A DNA stretch of 64,000 nt from Gulosibacter chungangensis (GCF_008831155.1 NZ_WBKB01000004.1:186001-250000), one strand, 5' to 3'. Shown: positions 28,701 through 37,306, counted from the first letter of the stretch. The notes: a model not told the origin generated them from the letters alone. Translations and numbers: made by a program.

Positions 28701-28866
28701 CAAACACTCGCCGAGACTCAAGCTCGTGCTCGAAGAAGCGCTGTGGAGAAACGGTTCGTCGCACAACGAGGTGCGCTCTGCTGCGCAGAAGAAGCCGATC
28801 GACGACCTGATCGAGCTCTTTCTCGAGGCCGGGTTGTATGAGTATTTGCGGGAGCGTGCGGGTTAG
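25750..28866 (+). CDS. hsdR: Type I restriction endonuclease motor subunit
   Basis: A 1038-residue protein. Residues about 130-170 hold the PD-(D/E)xK nuclease motif with DLVLFLNGIPVATIELKTDF (catalytic Glu-x-Lys). A superfamily 2 helicase core follows with Walker A HSAGSGKTDS near residue 317, DEAHSSQTG near 435, the motif FTATPK near 490, and motif VI region QTLSRLNR near 717. The long C-terminal helical domain (about 760-1038) contacts the methylase. It translocates and cleaves unmodified foreign DNA. Length and motifs are complete. It is the last gene of the hsdMSR operon, with no gap after hsdS. Confidence 0.95.
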   Translation: MSNKHQELAFQRHIADYLAAHGWERSENSVGYDKERALFPEDLLGWLEDTDPKNFAKIVPPDADPATRAKGERRILDRVAKQLAAPEAHGGGTLATLRKGFDIPGAKHFSLLQNPPADNRNENLIARYTQNRLRVVQEVVYSTRKSDRIDLVLFLNGIPVATIELKTDFTQSMQHALDQYKHDRLPHGEPLLTEFRGALVHFAVTDSEIMMTTKLQGVGTTFLPFNRGHDNGAGNPPVEGKHRTAYLWEEVLERDAWLHIISKFIYVNHQTNVNPVTGEIEEKAHVRFPRYHQWRAVTKLTRDAREHGSGNNYLIQHSAGSGKTDSIAWTAHRMATLHTPEGDKVFDGVIVIADRQVLDRQLQDAVDQLVNTTGQFQPITRGTEGSKTAHLIEALSAGVPIIGVTLQTFPHALAKIHEEGGVLAGKKFAIIADEAHSSQTGDSAASLRELLYGGEAPASAEDEEEIGADQDALVRMAARADEDDRLSFFAFTATPKAKTLELFGTKGSDGKPEPFDLYSMKQAIEEGFILDVLKNYTTYELAARIALNAEAHAEGEEVEVDARKGARAYIGHVELHPTNVSSKVKVILDHYQETVRHHLGGRAKAMVVTSSRAAAVKYARAFAKAIERDGLPLKTLVAFSGEVPDPDVTVLPGVEAPTVTEASMNPAARGGDLAKTFAQDGQNILIVANKYQTGFDQPLLVAMYVDKQLSGISAVQTLSRLNRRAEGKTETYVLDFVNDAQQILEAFQVYYEDASIQQESDIDLVPDIALKLDMQQIYTRSEVERVWEGWSATSGKRDALSSLLDPAFDRFKHRWSDAVLHGDDEEREKLEDFRTTLAQYVKAYAFFSQLLNYQEPYYEKLSVFADLLSRKLRAFRADAADAEAIDVSDVVLTHYKLEKLRDEDLQLHSGDADGLRGMTEAGLAKVREQERTSKDELIEVVNKYLGDLDALPEYQVAFVDTMQAEVAEDEDLVVQSVNNSKVDFKHSPRLKLVLEEALWRNGSSHNEVRSAAQKKPIDDLIELFLEAGLYEYLRERAG

Positions 28867-29089
28867 TCGAACCGTCGGCCGTCTCCGCCCGGGAGTAGAA
28901 GCGGGAGATGCTCTCCCAGCGATGCCCGACGCACTGGGATGAGCTGCCGGTCGCGGTCGCGTGAGCACTCCGAGACCCTGCAGCCATATGGCTCTGGGGT
29001 CCGGGAGGGAAGCTTGCTGAAGGCGAAGAGTTGGGATTGCTTTTCGCTGATTCCCTTGCTTAGAGCTGAACATGCGCAACAAAACACGG
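28867..29089. other. Gap between hsdR and the Fic gene
   Basis: No supported gene or clear terminator. The GC content falls toward the right end, just before the probable leaderless promoter of the Fic gene. Confidence 0.4.
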
Positions 29090-29103
29090 TATTGTCTTGC
29101 TTA
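29090..29103 (+). promoter_or_regulatory. -10 element of the Fic gene
   Basis: TATTGT at 29090-29095 lies 7 bases before the ATG at 29103, fitting a leaderless transcript. No clear ribosome-binding sequence precedes the ATG. This makes 29103 a better start than the in-frame codon at 29097. Confidence 0.4.
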
Positions 29104-30308
29104 TGGATCTCAATGCGTTCGTAGATGACTCGATGGGTTCCCTCGTCCCGATCCACGGCACGGACACGTTCGACGGTCCGTGGGAGCATCGCGCATTCGT
29201 TCCGAGTCCGCTTCCTGAGAGGGCTCCAGAGTTGGATGGCACCGCGTACATGGCTGTGGCCAACGCGCGAGCAGCGCTTGCAGCGCTCGACAGCACGGCT
29301 CGGCAGCTTCCGAACCCTCAGCTGCTGCGCTACCCGACCCTGCGCCGCGAAGCTCAGAGTACGTCCGCTCTCGAGGGGACCTATGCACCGCTTCAATCGG
29401 TGTTGACGGCCGACACGGATCGCCCGAGCACGGTCGCGATGACCGAGATCCTCAACTATGTGCGGATGGCTGAGTTCGGTTTCACGGAGGCGCTGAGAGG
29501 CCGAGCGACTTCGCTGTCGCTGCTGAATTCACTACAGGGTATTCTCATGCAGGGCACGCATCTGGAAGAAGAGTCGGGTCGAGTGCGAGAGTCCCAGGTC
29601 GTCATCGGTCGACGGGACAACGCGCCTCCGGGGGAACTGCCGGTGCGGGCGTCGCGATTCGTTCCGTCACCTCCGGGGCTGCCGCTGGAAGCGAATCTCC
29701 GTGATCTCGCTGATTGGATGCAGGTAGATCGCAGAACGTCCATTGACCCGGTCGTGGCCACGGCGATGGCTCACTACCAGTTCGAGACTCTCCACCCGTA
29801 TCGCGACGGCAATGGTCGCCTGGGGAGGTTCCTCATCGTTCTGCAGCTCCTGCATGAAGGGGTGCTCGCTGAGCCGACGCTCACGGTGTCACCCTGGTTC
29901 GAAGCTCGCAGATCCGAGTACTACGACCGACTGCTCGCGGTGAGTACCGATGGAGCCTGGAACGGCTATGTGACGTTCTTTGCTCGGGGGCTGGATGCTT
30001 CAGCGAAACAGACGCTCCGCCAGCTCAACGCGTTGGTGAAGGTGCAGGGGGAGCTGAAGGAGCAGATCCGTGGATCGAACCTTCGCGCGGACTCGTACCA
30101 CTCCCTGGTCGACCTGAGCATCGCGACGACCTCCTTCACGGTGAAGGCAGCCGCTGATTCGCTGCAGCTGTCGCCTCAGCGCGTGCGGGACTTGGTGGGT
30201 GCACTGGTCGAGCTGAATGTCCTGCGTCCGCTCAACGAGAATTCTCGAAACCGACGGTTCTATGCACCGAAGGTGATCGAGGTTCTCCTCGACGACGAAG
30301 TAGCGTGA
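29103..30308 (+). CDS. Fic/DOC-family AMPylator (class II)
   Basis: A protein of about 401 residues with the canonical Fic loop HPYRDGNGR at residues 231-239 (catalytic His231). Upstream, TSALEG at residues 87-92 matches the inhibitory [S/T]xxxE[G/N] motif, so autoinhibition by an N-terminal alpha helix is expected. The N-terminal Fic_N domain carries LLRYPTLRREAQSTSALEGTY. The C-terminal part (about 330-400) looks like a winged helix, with SLQLSPQRVRDLVGALVELN, as in Fic proteins of the SoFic type. It probably transfers AMP from ATP to a protein target. It lies directly after hsdMSR, with its own leaderless-type promoter. No antitoxin-like gene is adjacent. Confidence 0.88.
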   Translation: MDLNAFVDDSMGSLVPIHGTDTFDGPWEHRAFVPSPLPERAPELDGTAYMAVANARAALAALDSTARQLPNPQLLRYPTLRREAQSTSALEGTYAPLQSVLTADTDRPSTVAMTEILNYVRMAEFGFTEALRGRATSLSLLNSLQGILMQGTHLEEESGRVRESQVVIGRRDNAPPGELPVRASRFVPSPPGLPLEANLRDLADWMQVDRRTSIDPVVATAMAHYQFETLHPYRDGNGRLGRFLIVLQLLHEGVLAEPTLTVSPWFEARRSEYYDRLLAVSTDGAWNGYVTFFARGLDASAKQTLRQLNALVKVQGELKEQIRGSNLRADSYHSLVDLSIATTSFTVKAAADSLQLSPQRVRDLVGALVELNVLRPLNENSRNRRFYAPKVIEVLLDDEVA

Positions 30309-30408
30309 GGTACTTGCATCCTGCGCAACGCGATGGGCGTTCTCATCGCCGCACTCGAACTTGAGCTCGAAGTCGTTCCACCTCACGCATCCGCAGCGTA
30401 GACCACAA

Positions 30409-31243
30409 CTAGTCGAGCGTCCCGGCAGTATCCACAACCACAACATTCGACGCGGCCCACTCCCGCGGCGTCTGCCCGACGCGCTGGGCGAATGCACGCG
30501 AGAAGGCGGGGGTCGTCGCGTACCCGACTTCGCTCGCGACGTGCCCCACCGGGTTGCCGCGCCGGAGCAGATCCTGCGCGATGAGGATGCGCCAGTCGGC
30601 GAGGTAATTTGCGGGTGTCTCACCGACGACCCGCTTGAATCGCTCGGCGAAGGCGCTTCGACCCATGCGCGCTTCACTTGCAAGCCGTTCGATGCTCCAC
30701 GCATACTCCGGATGCTCGTGCATCGCAGTCAGGACGGGCGCGAGCTCCGGATCAGCGAGTCCCGCCAGTAACCCCCGGGGCATCCCGAGCTCGGCGACGT
30801 GATCGAAGAGCCAGCGAAATAGCTGGATGAGCACCACTTCGAACAGGCGATCGATGGGCAAACGGTCGCCGCACCGAGCTTGATCCACCTCCGCGAACAG
30901 CAAGTCGAGCGACGGCGCCAGCGTCGGCACCCTGTCGAGCGGCAGCACGATGACGGGCGGCAGTGCGCATCAGAGGATGCTCACTGCCCGTGCCGACATC
31001 GAGGGTCGCGCACGCAAAATCGGAATACTCGGTCGGCGCATTGTGAAACGCGTGATCGAGGGGACGCGGGTAGAACAGCAAGCTCGGCTCGTCGACCTGG
31101 AAATGCTGCGGCCGCGCGCCCGGGTCTCGGTGGGTCACGCCCATTTCACCGCGGCGGAGCACGTGGAGGAACCCACGACCGGGCTGTGCGTCAAACGCCG
31201 TCACTCCGCAAAGCGGACCGGTGTGGAACAGGTGCGCGCGGAG
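30409..31243 (-). pseudogene. AraC-family regulator with cupin N-terminus, frameshifted and 5' truncated
   Basis: Two minus-strand frames make one protein. The N-terminal cupin part (LRAHLFHTGPLCGVTAFDAQ...HFQVDEPSLLFYPRPLDHAF...SEHPLMR) reads to about 30965. There the frame must shift to continue as LPPVIVLPLDRVPTLAPSLDLLF and then the two AraC helix-turn-helices (WSIERLASEARMGRSAFAERFKRVVGETP, GHVASEVGYATTPAFSRAFAQRVG) ending at 30409. About 20 residues are missing at the 5' end, where the sequence switches to ArsR coding sequence on the plus strand near 31243. The C-terminal 179-residue frame could still make a DNA-binding fragment. The product is probably non-functional. Confidence 0.8.
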
Positions 31244-32075
31244 CGACCTCGCAGAACTCGCCGACGTGTCGCAACCGACGATCTCGCACCATCTGAAGGT
31301 AATGAAGGAGACGGGGACACTCGCCTCCGAACGGCGCGGCACCTGGGTGTACTACCGCATCGTGTCTGAACGCCGCACCGCGGTCACCGCCCTTCTCGAC
31401 GCCTTCGCACCGGCCACCGTTTCCAACGTTGCAGCGGTCGAGGGCGAGGATCGCACCGAAGCCCGGAGGAGGATGGATGCCCGCGTGACCCGCCTCGCAG
31501 GAGAACTCGCCGACGAACTCACCGACCTCAACCGCGACCTCGTGATGGCGATCGTCCGCGAGTCCTACGCGGGCCTCGTGCGATCCGCGAAGTTCACGCA
31601 GCACATGATCCCGCTGACGGAGCGGTTCGCACGCCAGCGGCTGGCCGACCTGACCCGTGACCGAAGTAATGGGGTTCCGCAGGTGCTGTTCGTGTGCGTG
31701 GCGAACGCGGGCCGTTCCCAGCTCGCCGCCGCGATTACAAACGAGCTCGCAGACGGCCGCGTGATCGCCCGGTCGGCTGGGTCGACCCCGGCCGCCGACG
31801 TCCCCCCGCAGGTGCGCTCCCTGCTCGCTGAGATCCAGGGCGACCGGGAAACGGGCGAGGCGTTCCCGAAGCCGCTGACCGATGATGCCGTGCGTGCCGC
31901 GGATGTTGTAGTGACGATGGGCTGCGGGGATGTGTGCCCGATCATCCCCGGCGTCCGCTACGAAGACTGGACGGTCGGCGACCCCGCCCTCGCCTCCGAA
32001 GAAGGCGTCGCGGTGATCCGAGACGACATCAAAGCCCGCATTCGCACCCTGCTCGACACCCTCGCGACCCACTGA
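31221..32075 (+). pseudogene. Second ArsR-ArsC fusion, N-terminally truncated
   Basis: A close paralogue of the fusion at 9073-10074. Homology begins abruptly at SDLAELADVSQPTISHHLKVMK near 31243, so the first helices of the winged-helix domain and the CVC arsenic-binding site are gone. The first codons (MWNRCAR) come from antisense AraC sequence. The linker (ESYAGLVRSAKFTQHMIPLTERFARQR) and the ArsC domain (CVANAGRS, MGCGDVCP) are intact. The 284-codon frame might still give an active reductase domain, but it can no longer sense arsenic through the usual site. A complete arsC follows 20 bp downstream. Confidence 0.8.
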
Positions 32076-32095
32076 GCGAAAGAACACCGATCATC

Positions 32096-32515
32096 ATGAC
32101 CCAAGCATCGTTGAAGCCGTCCGTACTGTTCGTCTGCGTGCATAATGCGGGCCGCTCGCAGATGGCCGCAGGGTTCCTCAGAGACTTCGCAGGTGACCGC
32201 ATCGACGTTCGCTCAGCAGGCTCGATCCCTGCTGAGCAAATCAACCCCGTCGCGGTCGACGCCATGCGCGAAGTCGGCATCGACATCACCCCCGAACGAC
32301 CCAAGATCCTCACCACCGAAGCCGTACAGGCCTCGGATGTGGTGATCACGATGGGCTGCGGTGATGCCTGCCAATTCTTCCCCGGTAAGCGCTACGAAGA
32401 CTGGAAACTCGCTGACCCCGCAGGTCAGGGCCTCGACGCCGTGCGGCCCATCCGTGACGAGATCAAGGAACGCATCGAAGCACTCTTCATTGACCTTGTT
32501 AGACAGGAGAACTAA
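32096..32515 (+). CDS. arsC: Arsenate reductase, LMW phosphatase type, second copy
   Basis: A 139-residue protein starting at ATG 32096. It has nucleophile loop CVHNAGRS, MGCGDACQFFPGKRYEDW with two resolving-type cysteines, and DPAGQGLDAVRPIRDEI. It is nearly colinear with the arsC at 8653-9060, and the preceding gene is the truncated ArsRC, so this locus mirrors the 3' half of the first ars operon in the opposite orientation. No acr3 or thioredoxin genes are nearby, so arsenite export would rely on the first cluster. nhaA is convergent, 29 bp beyond the stop. Its own promoter is not evident; it may depend on readthrough. Confidence 0.92.
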   Translation: MTQASLKPSVLFVCVHNAGRSQMAAGFLRDFAGDRIDVRSAGSIPAEQINPVAVDAMREVGIDITPERPKILTTEAVQASDVVITMGCGDACQFFPGKRYEDWKLADPAGQGLDAVRPIRDEIKERIEALFIDLVRQEN

Positions 32516-32544
32516 ACAGGCTCCCGCAGAGAACGCCGGAGCAG

Positions 32545-33903
32545 TTATCGTTCGCCATCGTCCTGCTGGTAGATGTCCGGGATGCCATCCCCATCGGCAT
32601 CCACAGCGTCTCGTTCGCTGATCTTTCGGTAGCCGCGGTTCCTCACCGTCAGGACGATAGTCGCCAGTCCGGCGGCGACCACAGAAGCGAGAAGGATCGC
32701 GACCTTGGCGTGGCCATGCTCTGCGCTTCCAGGAGCAAATGAGAGCTCAGCGACCAGAAGCGACACCGTGAACCCGATTCCAGCGAGGAGACCGACTCCG
32801 GAGAGGTCGATCCAACGCAGCGCCGGGTCCAGCCGGATGCGGGCGATCTTGCTCACCAGCCAAGTCGTAACCAGGATGCCGATGGGTTTGCCGACGACGA
32901 GTGCGGCGATGATCGCGATCGTAAGGGGGTCGGCGAGCGCGGAGACGAATCCCTCGACCCCTCCGATGGCGACGCCCGCGGAGAAGAACGCGAATACCGG
33001 CACTGCAAGCCCCGCCGACAACGGCCGGAACCGGTGCTCGAACTGTTCCGCGAGCCCCGGCCCAGCATCATCAATATGGTCGTGTTTGTGGTGCAGGACA
33101 GGGATCGTGAATCCGAGGAGCACACCGGCGATGGTGGCGTGGATCCCGGAAGCGTGCATAAACGCCCACGCCAGGACACCGATGGGAAGCAGGATCAGCC
33201 ACGCCGCTGCCGGATGCAGACCGAAGAATCGGCGGGAGAGTTGCGCGATCAGCCCGTACACGATGATCGCGACAACCGAGAGTAGTAGCGGGAGCAGGCT
33301 GATGGTATCGGTATAGAACAGCGCGATGATCCCTATCGCGATCAGATCGTCCACGACAGCGAGGGTAAGCAGGAATATCCGCAATGGGCCCGGCAGGTGC
33401 GAGCCGATCAACGCGAGCACCGCGACCGCAAACGCGATGTCCGTGGCAGTCGGGATCGCCCACCCGCCACGGAGCCCGGGATCGCTACCAATGACGGCGA
33501 GGTAGATGAGTGCGGGGATAGCGACCCCGCCCACCGCTGCGGCGATCGGCACGACGGCGGTGCGTATCTGGCGGAGATCACCGGCGACGAACTCGCGTTT
33601 GAGTTCGAGTCCGACGAGGAAGAAGAAGATCGCAAGCAGCCCGTCCGCCGCCCACCCTCCTAAGGTCAGCTCCAGATGCCAGGGCGCGTATCCGATGCGG
33701 AAGTCCCGTACTGCGAAGTAGCTCTCCGCCCAGGGTGAGTTCGCCCATACGATGGCGACCGCGGCGAGTGCGACCAGGAGCATCCCGCCGACGGTCTCCT
33801 TGCGGAGTACCTCGTCAATGCGTACCGCCTCCCGATAGCTCCCGCGAGCGGGGAACGCCGAACGGCGACGCGAACGAACAGGCCGAGGAGTGGGCGTGGA
33901 CAT
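32545..33903 (-). CDS. nhaA: Na+/H+ antiporter NhaA
   Basis: About 452 residues from ATG 33903, which has GGAGG 7 bases upstream; a longer frame starting further up has no such site. It has the family hallmarks: [47 protein letters not shown] (catalytic aspartate region), [17 protein letters not shown] with the ion-binding Asp pair, and GKPIGI. There are about twelve membrane helices. The C-terminal tail ends in an acidic, calcium-site-like [18 protein letters not shown], reminiscent of thrombospondin-type-3 repeats. It exports sodium for pH and salt homeostasis. It is convergent with the second ars locus and downstream of a Crp-family gene on the same strand. Confidence 0.93.
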   Translation of the reverse strand: MSTPTPRPVRSRRRSAFPARGSYREAVRIDEVLRKETVGGMLLVALAAVAIVWANSPWAESYFAVRDFRIGYAPWHLELTLGGWAADGLLAIFFFLVGLELKREFVAGDLRQIRTAVVPIAAAVGGVAIPALIYLAVIGSDPGLRGGWAIPTATDIAFAVAVLALIGSHLPGPLRIFLLTLAVVDDLIAIGIIALFYTDTISLLPLLLSVVAIIVYGLIAQLSRRFFGLHPAAAWLILLPIGVLAWAFMHASGIHATIAGVLLGFTIPVLHHKHDHIDDAGPGLAEQFEHRFRPLSAGLAVPVFAFFSAGVAIGGVEGFVSALADPLTIAIIAALVVGKPIGILVTTWLVSKIARIRLDPALRWIDLSGVGLLAGIGFTVSLLVAELSFAPGSAEHGHAKVAILLASVVAAGLATIVLTVRNRGYRKISERDAVDADGDGIPDIYQQDDGER

Positions 33904-34093
33904 TGAACCTCCGGGAATGGTTGACAACAGAACCGTCGACCAGGCTTCCCGACACTCCACACCCATCCTACCCTCGACCAGCATCATGACGAGATCAGAT
34001 GCCACACATCTACTACGCCACACCCGCCGATGCCGGGCTCGATGCCAGGCCTGTGGCTGGCCACCAGCGCTATGGATGCATTCGTCAGGCTGC

Positions 34094-34801
34094 TTAGAAG
34101 CGAGTCCCGAGCGCGGTCAGAGCATCAATATCGAGAATGGTCACGCTGCCGCCTGCACCCTGGTCGATTACCTTGGCGTCGCTGAGAGCTCGCAATTGTC
34201 GACTTAACGACTCCGGAGTGGTATCTAGAAGTGATGCAATGTCTTTCTTGGGGAGCGGCAGCACCACCACGGGATGCGCATCCCCATGGCGGCGTGAAGG
34301 TAACGTGAGCAGGTAATCGGCCAGTCGAGAGCTCACATCACCGGTGATCACGGCGGCCAGTCGTGTTTCTGCTTCGCCTAGCCGCCTACTCAGGCTTTGC
34401 AGCATCCGGATACCGATGCTCGTGTGCTGCTCGACGAGCTTGCTGAGATCCTCATGTCGGAATACGCACAGCTCAGTGTTTTCGATGGCGGTAGCGGCGT
34501 GATCAGGTGTTGTGCCGGTGAGGAAGGCGGACTCGCCAATGAAGTCGCCCGGGCCAAGTATCCGAATGATCTGTTCGTATCCATCGGGACTCGTACGTGA
34601 CACCTTGACACGTCCGGTGTGCATGACCATCAACTGTGACACGTCGCTTCCCGCCAGATAGAGCTGCTGATCACGATCAAATTGAGAGGGGCGCGCGACG
34701 CGGGCAACTTCCAACTGCTCGCTAACGCTCAGGCCTTGAAAGAGCGGCACCAGGCTCACGCAGAGTTCGGATGCTTCGCTGGATGCTCCTTGTGTAGGCA
34801 A
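34094..34801 (-). CDS. Crp/Fnr-family transcriptional regulator
   Basis: A 235-residue protein. Residues about 15-130 are a cyclic-nucleotide-type jelly roll ([46 protein letters not shown]). Residues about 150-230 are a Crp-type helix-turn-helix ([24 protein letters not shown]). The recognition helix carries E-S-L-S-R, the E-xx-SR pattern that in FNR-type regulators contacts TTGA/TCAA half-sites. Only isolated cysteines are present (for example in SELCVSL), so an FNR-type iron-sulfur cluster is unlikely. A perfectly spaced TTGAC-N4-ATCAA box lies in front of the HMA/ATPase genes on the same strand, making them plausible targets. Confidence 0.88.
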   Translation of the reverse strand: MPTQGASSEASELCVSLVPLFQGLSVSEQLEVARVARPSQFDRDQQLYLAGSDVSQLMVMHTGRVKVSRTSPDGYEQIIRILGPGDFIGESAFLTGTTPDHAATAIENTELCVFRHEDLSKLVEQHTSIGIRMLQSLSRRLGEAETRLAAVITGDVSSRLADYLLTLPSRRHGDAHPVVVLPLPKKDIASLLDTTPESLSRQLRALSDAKVIDQGAGGSVTILDIDALTALGTRF

Positions 34802-34900
34802 CAGTTGTTCCTTCCTTTCTCCTCAGTATTGCAATGATGCTTGGCCAACCGAGACCTGAACCCGACGCGTTCCCAGATGACGACATCATGGGGGAGTCGT

Positions 34901-36916
34901 CTACTTACTTCTCGCGGAAGCCTCGACTACGTTTCGGGCTGAGCGTTCGGTGTTCGACGTGGCTGTGTCATTTCGGCTATTGCGGAGCAATCGCATCGCG
35001 TTGAGGATCACAATGAGCACCGACCCTTCGTGAACGAGCATGCCTACCGACATCGTCACGCCGCCGGAAAAGACACCGACCAGAAGCAAGATCACGGTGA
35101 TGAGCGCGATTGCGATGTTTTGCCGCATGATGTTTACAGTGCGCCTGGCGAGGCGGATCGCTTCGGGAAGCTTCAGCAGGTTGTCGCCCATCAGGGCGAT
35201 GTCTGCCGTCTCGACGGCGACCGCGGAACCTGCGGCTCCCATCGCCACCCCGATGTCTGCTGTTGCCAAGGCAGGAGCGTCGTTGACTCCGTCACCGACC
35301 ATCGCGACGACGTAGCCTTCGTTCTGCAACTGGGCGACAGCATCCAGCTTGTCTTCCGGCAACAGTGACGCATGAATTTCATGGATGCCCGTGGCACGGC
35401 CGATCGCTTCGGCAACCAGGCGTGTGTCACCGGTCAGCATGACAACCTTCTTGACCCCATTCGCAGACAGCCGTCGAATCATCTTGGACGCATCTTCCCG
35501 AATCGCATCCGCCACAGCGACAATACCGATCACCGCATCATCCACCGCGACGATCATTGGTGTCTTACCCTCGGATGCCAGTGTGTTGACGGCAGCAACA
35601 GCGGTTGATTCGACGACGACGTCGTATTCCTCGAGCAACGGGATGTTGCCGACCAGCACCCGCCGATTCGCGACCGCTGCGGAAATTCCCTTTCCTGTCA
35701 CGGGGGTGACCGCGCCGGGAATGCCTTCGGGCGCAACGCCCTCCTCGCGGGCCGCGTCGATGAGGGGTCGCGCGAGTGGATGCTCGGACCCGGCTTCCGC
35801 GGCAGCAGCCCACCGCAGCACGTCGCGTCGGAGTAAGTCGCGTTGGAGCACGACGACGTCAGTGAGCACCGGGCGACCTTCGGTCAGAGTGCCGGTCTTG
35901 TCGACAGCAACAGCGGAGATTTTCGCAGTGGTCTCCAAATACTCGCCACCTTTGATGAGGATGCCATTTCGCGCTGAGCGGCCGATACCGGCGACGATCG
36001 CAACGGGAATGGAAATCACAAGGGCACCCGGGCACCCAATGACCAGCAGCGTCAACGCGAGCACAACGTCGCCAGTCAGAAGTCCGGCGAGCAGTGCCAG
36101 AATCATCACGGCAGGGGTGTACCACTTTGAGAAACGGTCGATGAACGCTTGGGTCTTGGCCTTCGCGTCCTGCGCTTCTTCGACACGGTGGATGATGCGC
36201 GCAAGCGTCGTATCAGCGCCGATTCCCGTGGCCATCACTTGCAGGAACCCACCGCGGGAAATCGTCCCGGCGAACACGTGATCCGACGCGGCCTTTTCAG
36301 CTGGAATGGATTCGCCGGTGATCGAGGATTCATCAATCGCGCCGGTTCCCGAGACGACTTGCCCATCAACGGGTACTTTCGCGCCGCTCTTCACGAGCAC
36401 TATTTCACCCGGTCGCACCTGTCCCGCAGGTACCTCCACTTGGTCACCATCTCGGAGCACCACGGCGTTGTCGGGTGCCACCGCGACCAATGCCGCCAGT
36501 GCCGACCGGGTCTTGTTCATCGTGCCCGCTTCGAGAGCGTGCCCGATTGCAAACAAGAACGTGACGGCCGCAGCCTCCCAAAAATTTCCGATGATCGTTG
36601 CGCCGATCGCCGCGATCGCTACCAGCAGATCGATGCTGATGAACCTCACCATCAGCGCACGGAACGCCTTGACTACGATGCCGTAACCCGCGACCACCGA
36701 GGCAACAAACATGAAGGCATTGGCGAGTGTAAAGACATCACCGGACCCGTGGACGTGTGCACCGGCGTGCACCCACCACCGCGGTCCAATTGCGATATTG
36801 GCGCTGCCTCCGAGGAGGTGTTCAATGCTCAAAGAAGCGAGAATCAAGAAACCAGAAACAACAGGTACGAACCAGTTGCTGCGTCTCCATCTGCGCATTG
36901 CGTCCACGAATACCAC
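34901..36916 (-). CDS. Heavy-metal P1B-type ATPase with a CPG transmembrane motif
   Basis: A 671-residue pump with membrane helices, actuator motif TGES, transmembrane motif CPG (Cys295-Pro-Gly), phosphorylation site DKTGTLT (Asp339), hinge [11 protein letters not shown] and a last helix with HEGSVLIVILNAMRLL. CPG replaces the usual CPC, CPH or SPC; with the HEGS pattern this suggests a P1B subgroup of uncertain metal preference. It has no N-terminal HMA domain, but a separate HMA protein is encoded 25 bp upstream in the same operon. A His-containing loop (WWVHAGAHVHGSG) lies near the N-terminus. Start is GTG 36916 or ATG 36898. It probably exports a transition metal across the membrane. Confidence 0.85.
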   Translation of the reverse strand: MVFVDAMRRWRRSNWFVPVVSGFLILASLSIEHLLGGSANIAIGPRWWVHAGAHVHGSGDVFTLANAFMFVASVVAGYGIVVKAFRALMVRFISIDLLVAIAAIGATIIGNFWEAAAVTFLFAIGHALEAGTMNKTRSALAALVAVAPDNAVVLRDGDQVEVPAGQVRPGEIVLVKSGAKVPVDGQVVSGTGAIDESSITGESIPAEKAASDHVFAGTISRGGFLQVMATGIGADTTLARIIHRVEEAQDAKAKTQAFIDRFSKWYTPAVMILALLAGLLTGDVVLALTLLVIGCPGALVISIPVAIVAGIGRSARNGILIKGGEYLETTAKISAVAVDKTGTLTEGRPVLTDVVVLQRDLLRRDVLRWAAAAEAGSEHPLARPLIDAAREEGVAPEGIPGAVTPVTGKGISAAVANRRVLVGNIPLLEEYDVVVESTAVAAVNTLASEGKTPMIVAVDDAVIGIVAVADAIREDASKMIRRLSANGVKKVVMLTGDTRLVAEAIGRATGIHEIHASLLPEDKLDAVAQLQNEGYVVAMVGDGVNDAPALATADIGVAMGAAGSAVAVETADIALMGDNLLKLPEAIRLARRTVNIMRQNIAIALITVILLLVGVFSGGVTMSVGMLVHEGSVLIVILNAMRLLRNSRNDTATSNTERSARNVVEASARSK

Positions 36917-36941
36917 CGCCTTTCGTCGAGAGAATTGAGCG

Positions 36942-37178
36942 CTAGAACGCTGAGGCTTTGGACTTATAGCCAGCCTTATCCACTGCCGCGATCAGGTCCT
37001 CCACGGAGGACTTCGACGCGTCGTGATCGACCTCGATTCGACCGGAAGCGAAATGGACGGTGACGTTTTCGACGCCGTCGAGACGGCCCACCTGCTTCTC
37101 GATCTTGGACACACAAGACGGGCACGAAAACCCTTCGGCCCGTAAAAGGGTTTGGACTGTTTCAGATGTGTTGCGCAC
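36942..37178 (-). CDS. HMA-domain metallochaperone
   Basis: A 78-residue single heavy-metal-associated domain with the metal-binding CPSC at residues 19-22 (EGFSCPSCVSKIEKQVGRL) and the usual ferredoxin-like pattern (GVENVTVHFASGRIEVDHD ... AAVDKAGYKSK). It binds copper-like or zinc-like ions and would hand them to the P-type ATPase encoded 25 bp downstream, which lacks its own HMA domain. It is the first gene of the pair and the one directly behind the FNR-type promoter at 37237-37278. Confidence 0.88.
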   Translation of the reverse strand: MRNTSETVQTLLRAEGFSCPSCVSKIEKQVGRLDGVENVTVHFASGRIEVDHDASKSSVEDLIAAVDKAGYKSKASAF

Positions 37179-37236
37179 GATGCCTTCCCTCGATAGTTTT
37201 TCAGGGTTGATCGGGACATTTCCCTATCTGTTGGTG

Positions 37237-37278
37237 ACTCTATCGAGAGGCATCAAGTTTGGCCTTGACGTAGATCAA
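37237..37278 (-). promoter_or_regulatory. FNR/Crp-type class II promoter of the HMA/ATPase pair
   Basis: TTGACGTAGATCAA at 37265-37278 matches the FNR consensus (TTGAT-N4-ATCAA) at 9 of 10 positions. On the minus strand, TAGAGT (37242-37237) is a reasonable -10 element. It predicts a transcription start near 37230, which puts the box centre (37271.5) at -41.5, the classic class II position. The HMA gene starts about 52 bases further down. Confidence 0.6.
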
Positions 37279-37306
37279 GTCCAGTTGTTCGACCGCAGAA
37301 TCGTGA

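Noticed and set aside
27577-29082. Open frame of 501 codons on the minus strand, antisense to hsdR
   Set aside because: Arg/Val/Leu-rich shadow of a strongly conserved plus-strand gene; no family resemblance and no ribosome-binding site.
28863-29396. Minus-strand frame of 177 codons between hsdR and the Fic gene
   Set aside because: Overlaps the Fic N-terminus on the other strand; no start signal or homology seen.
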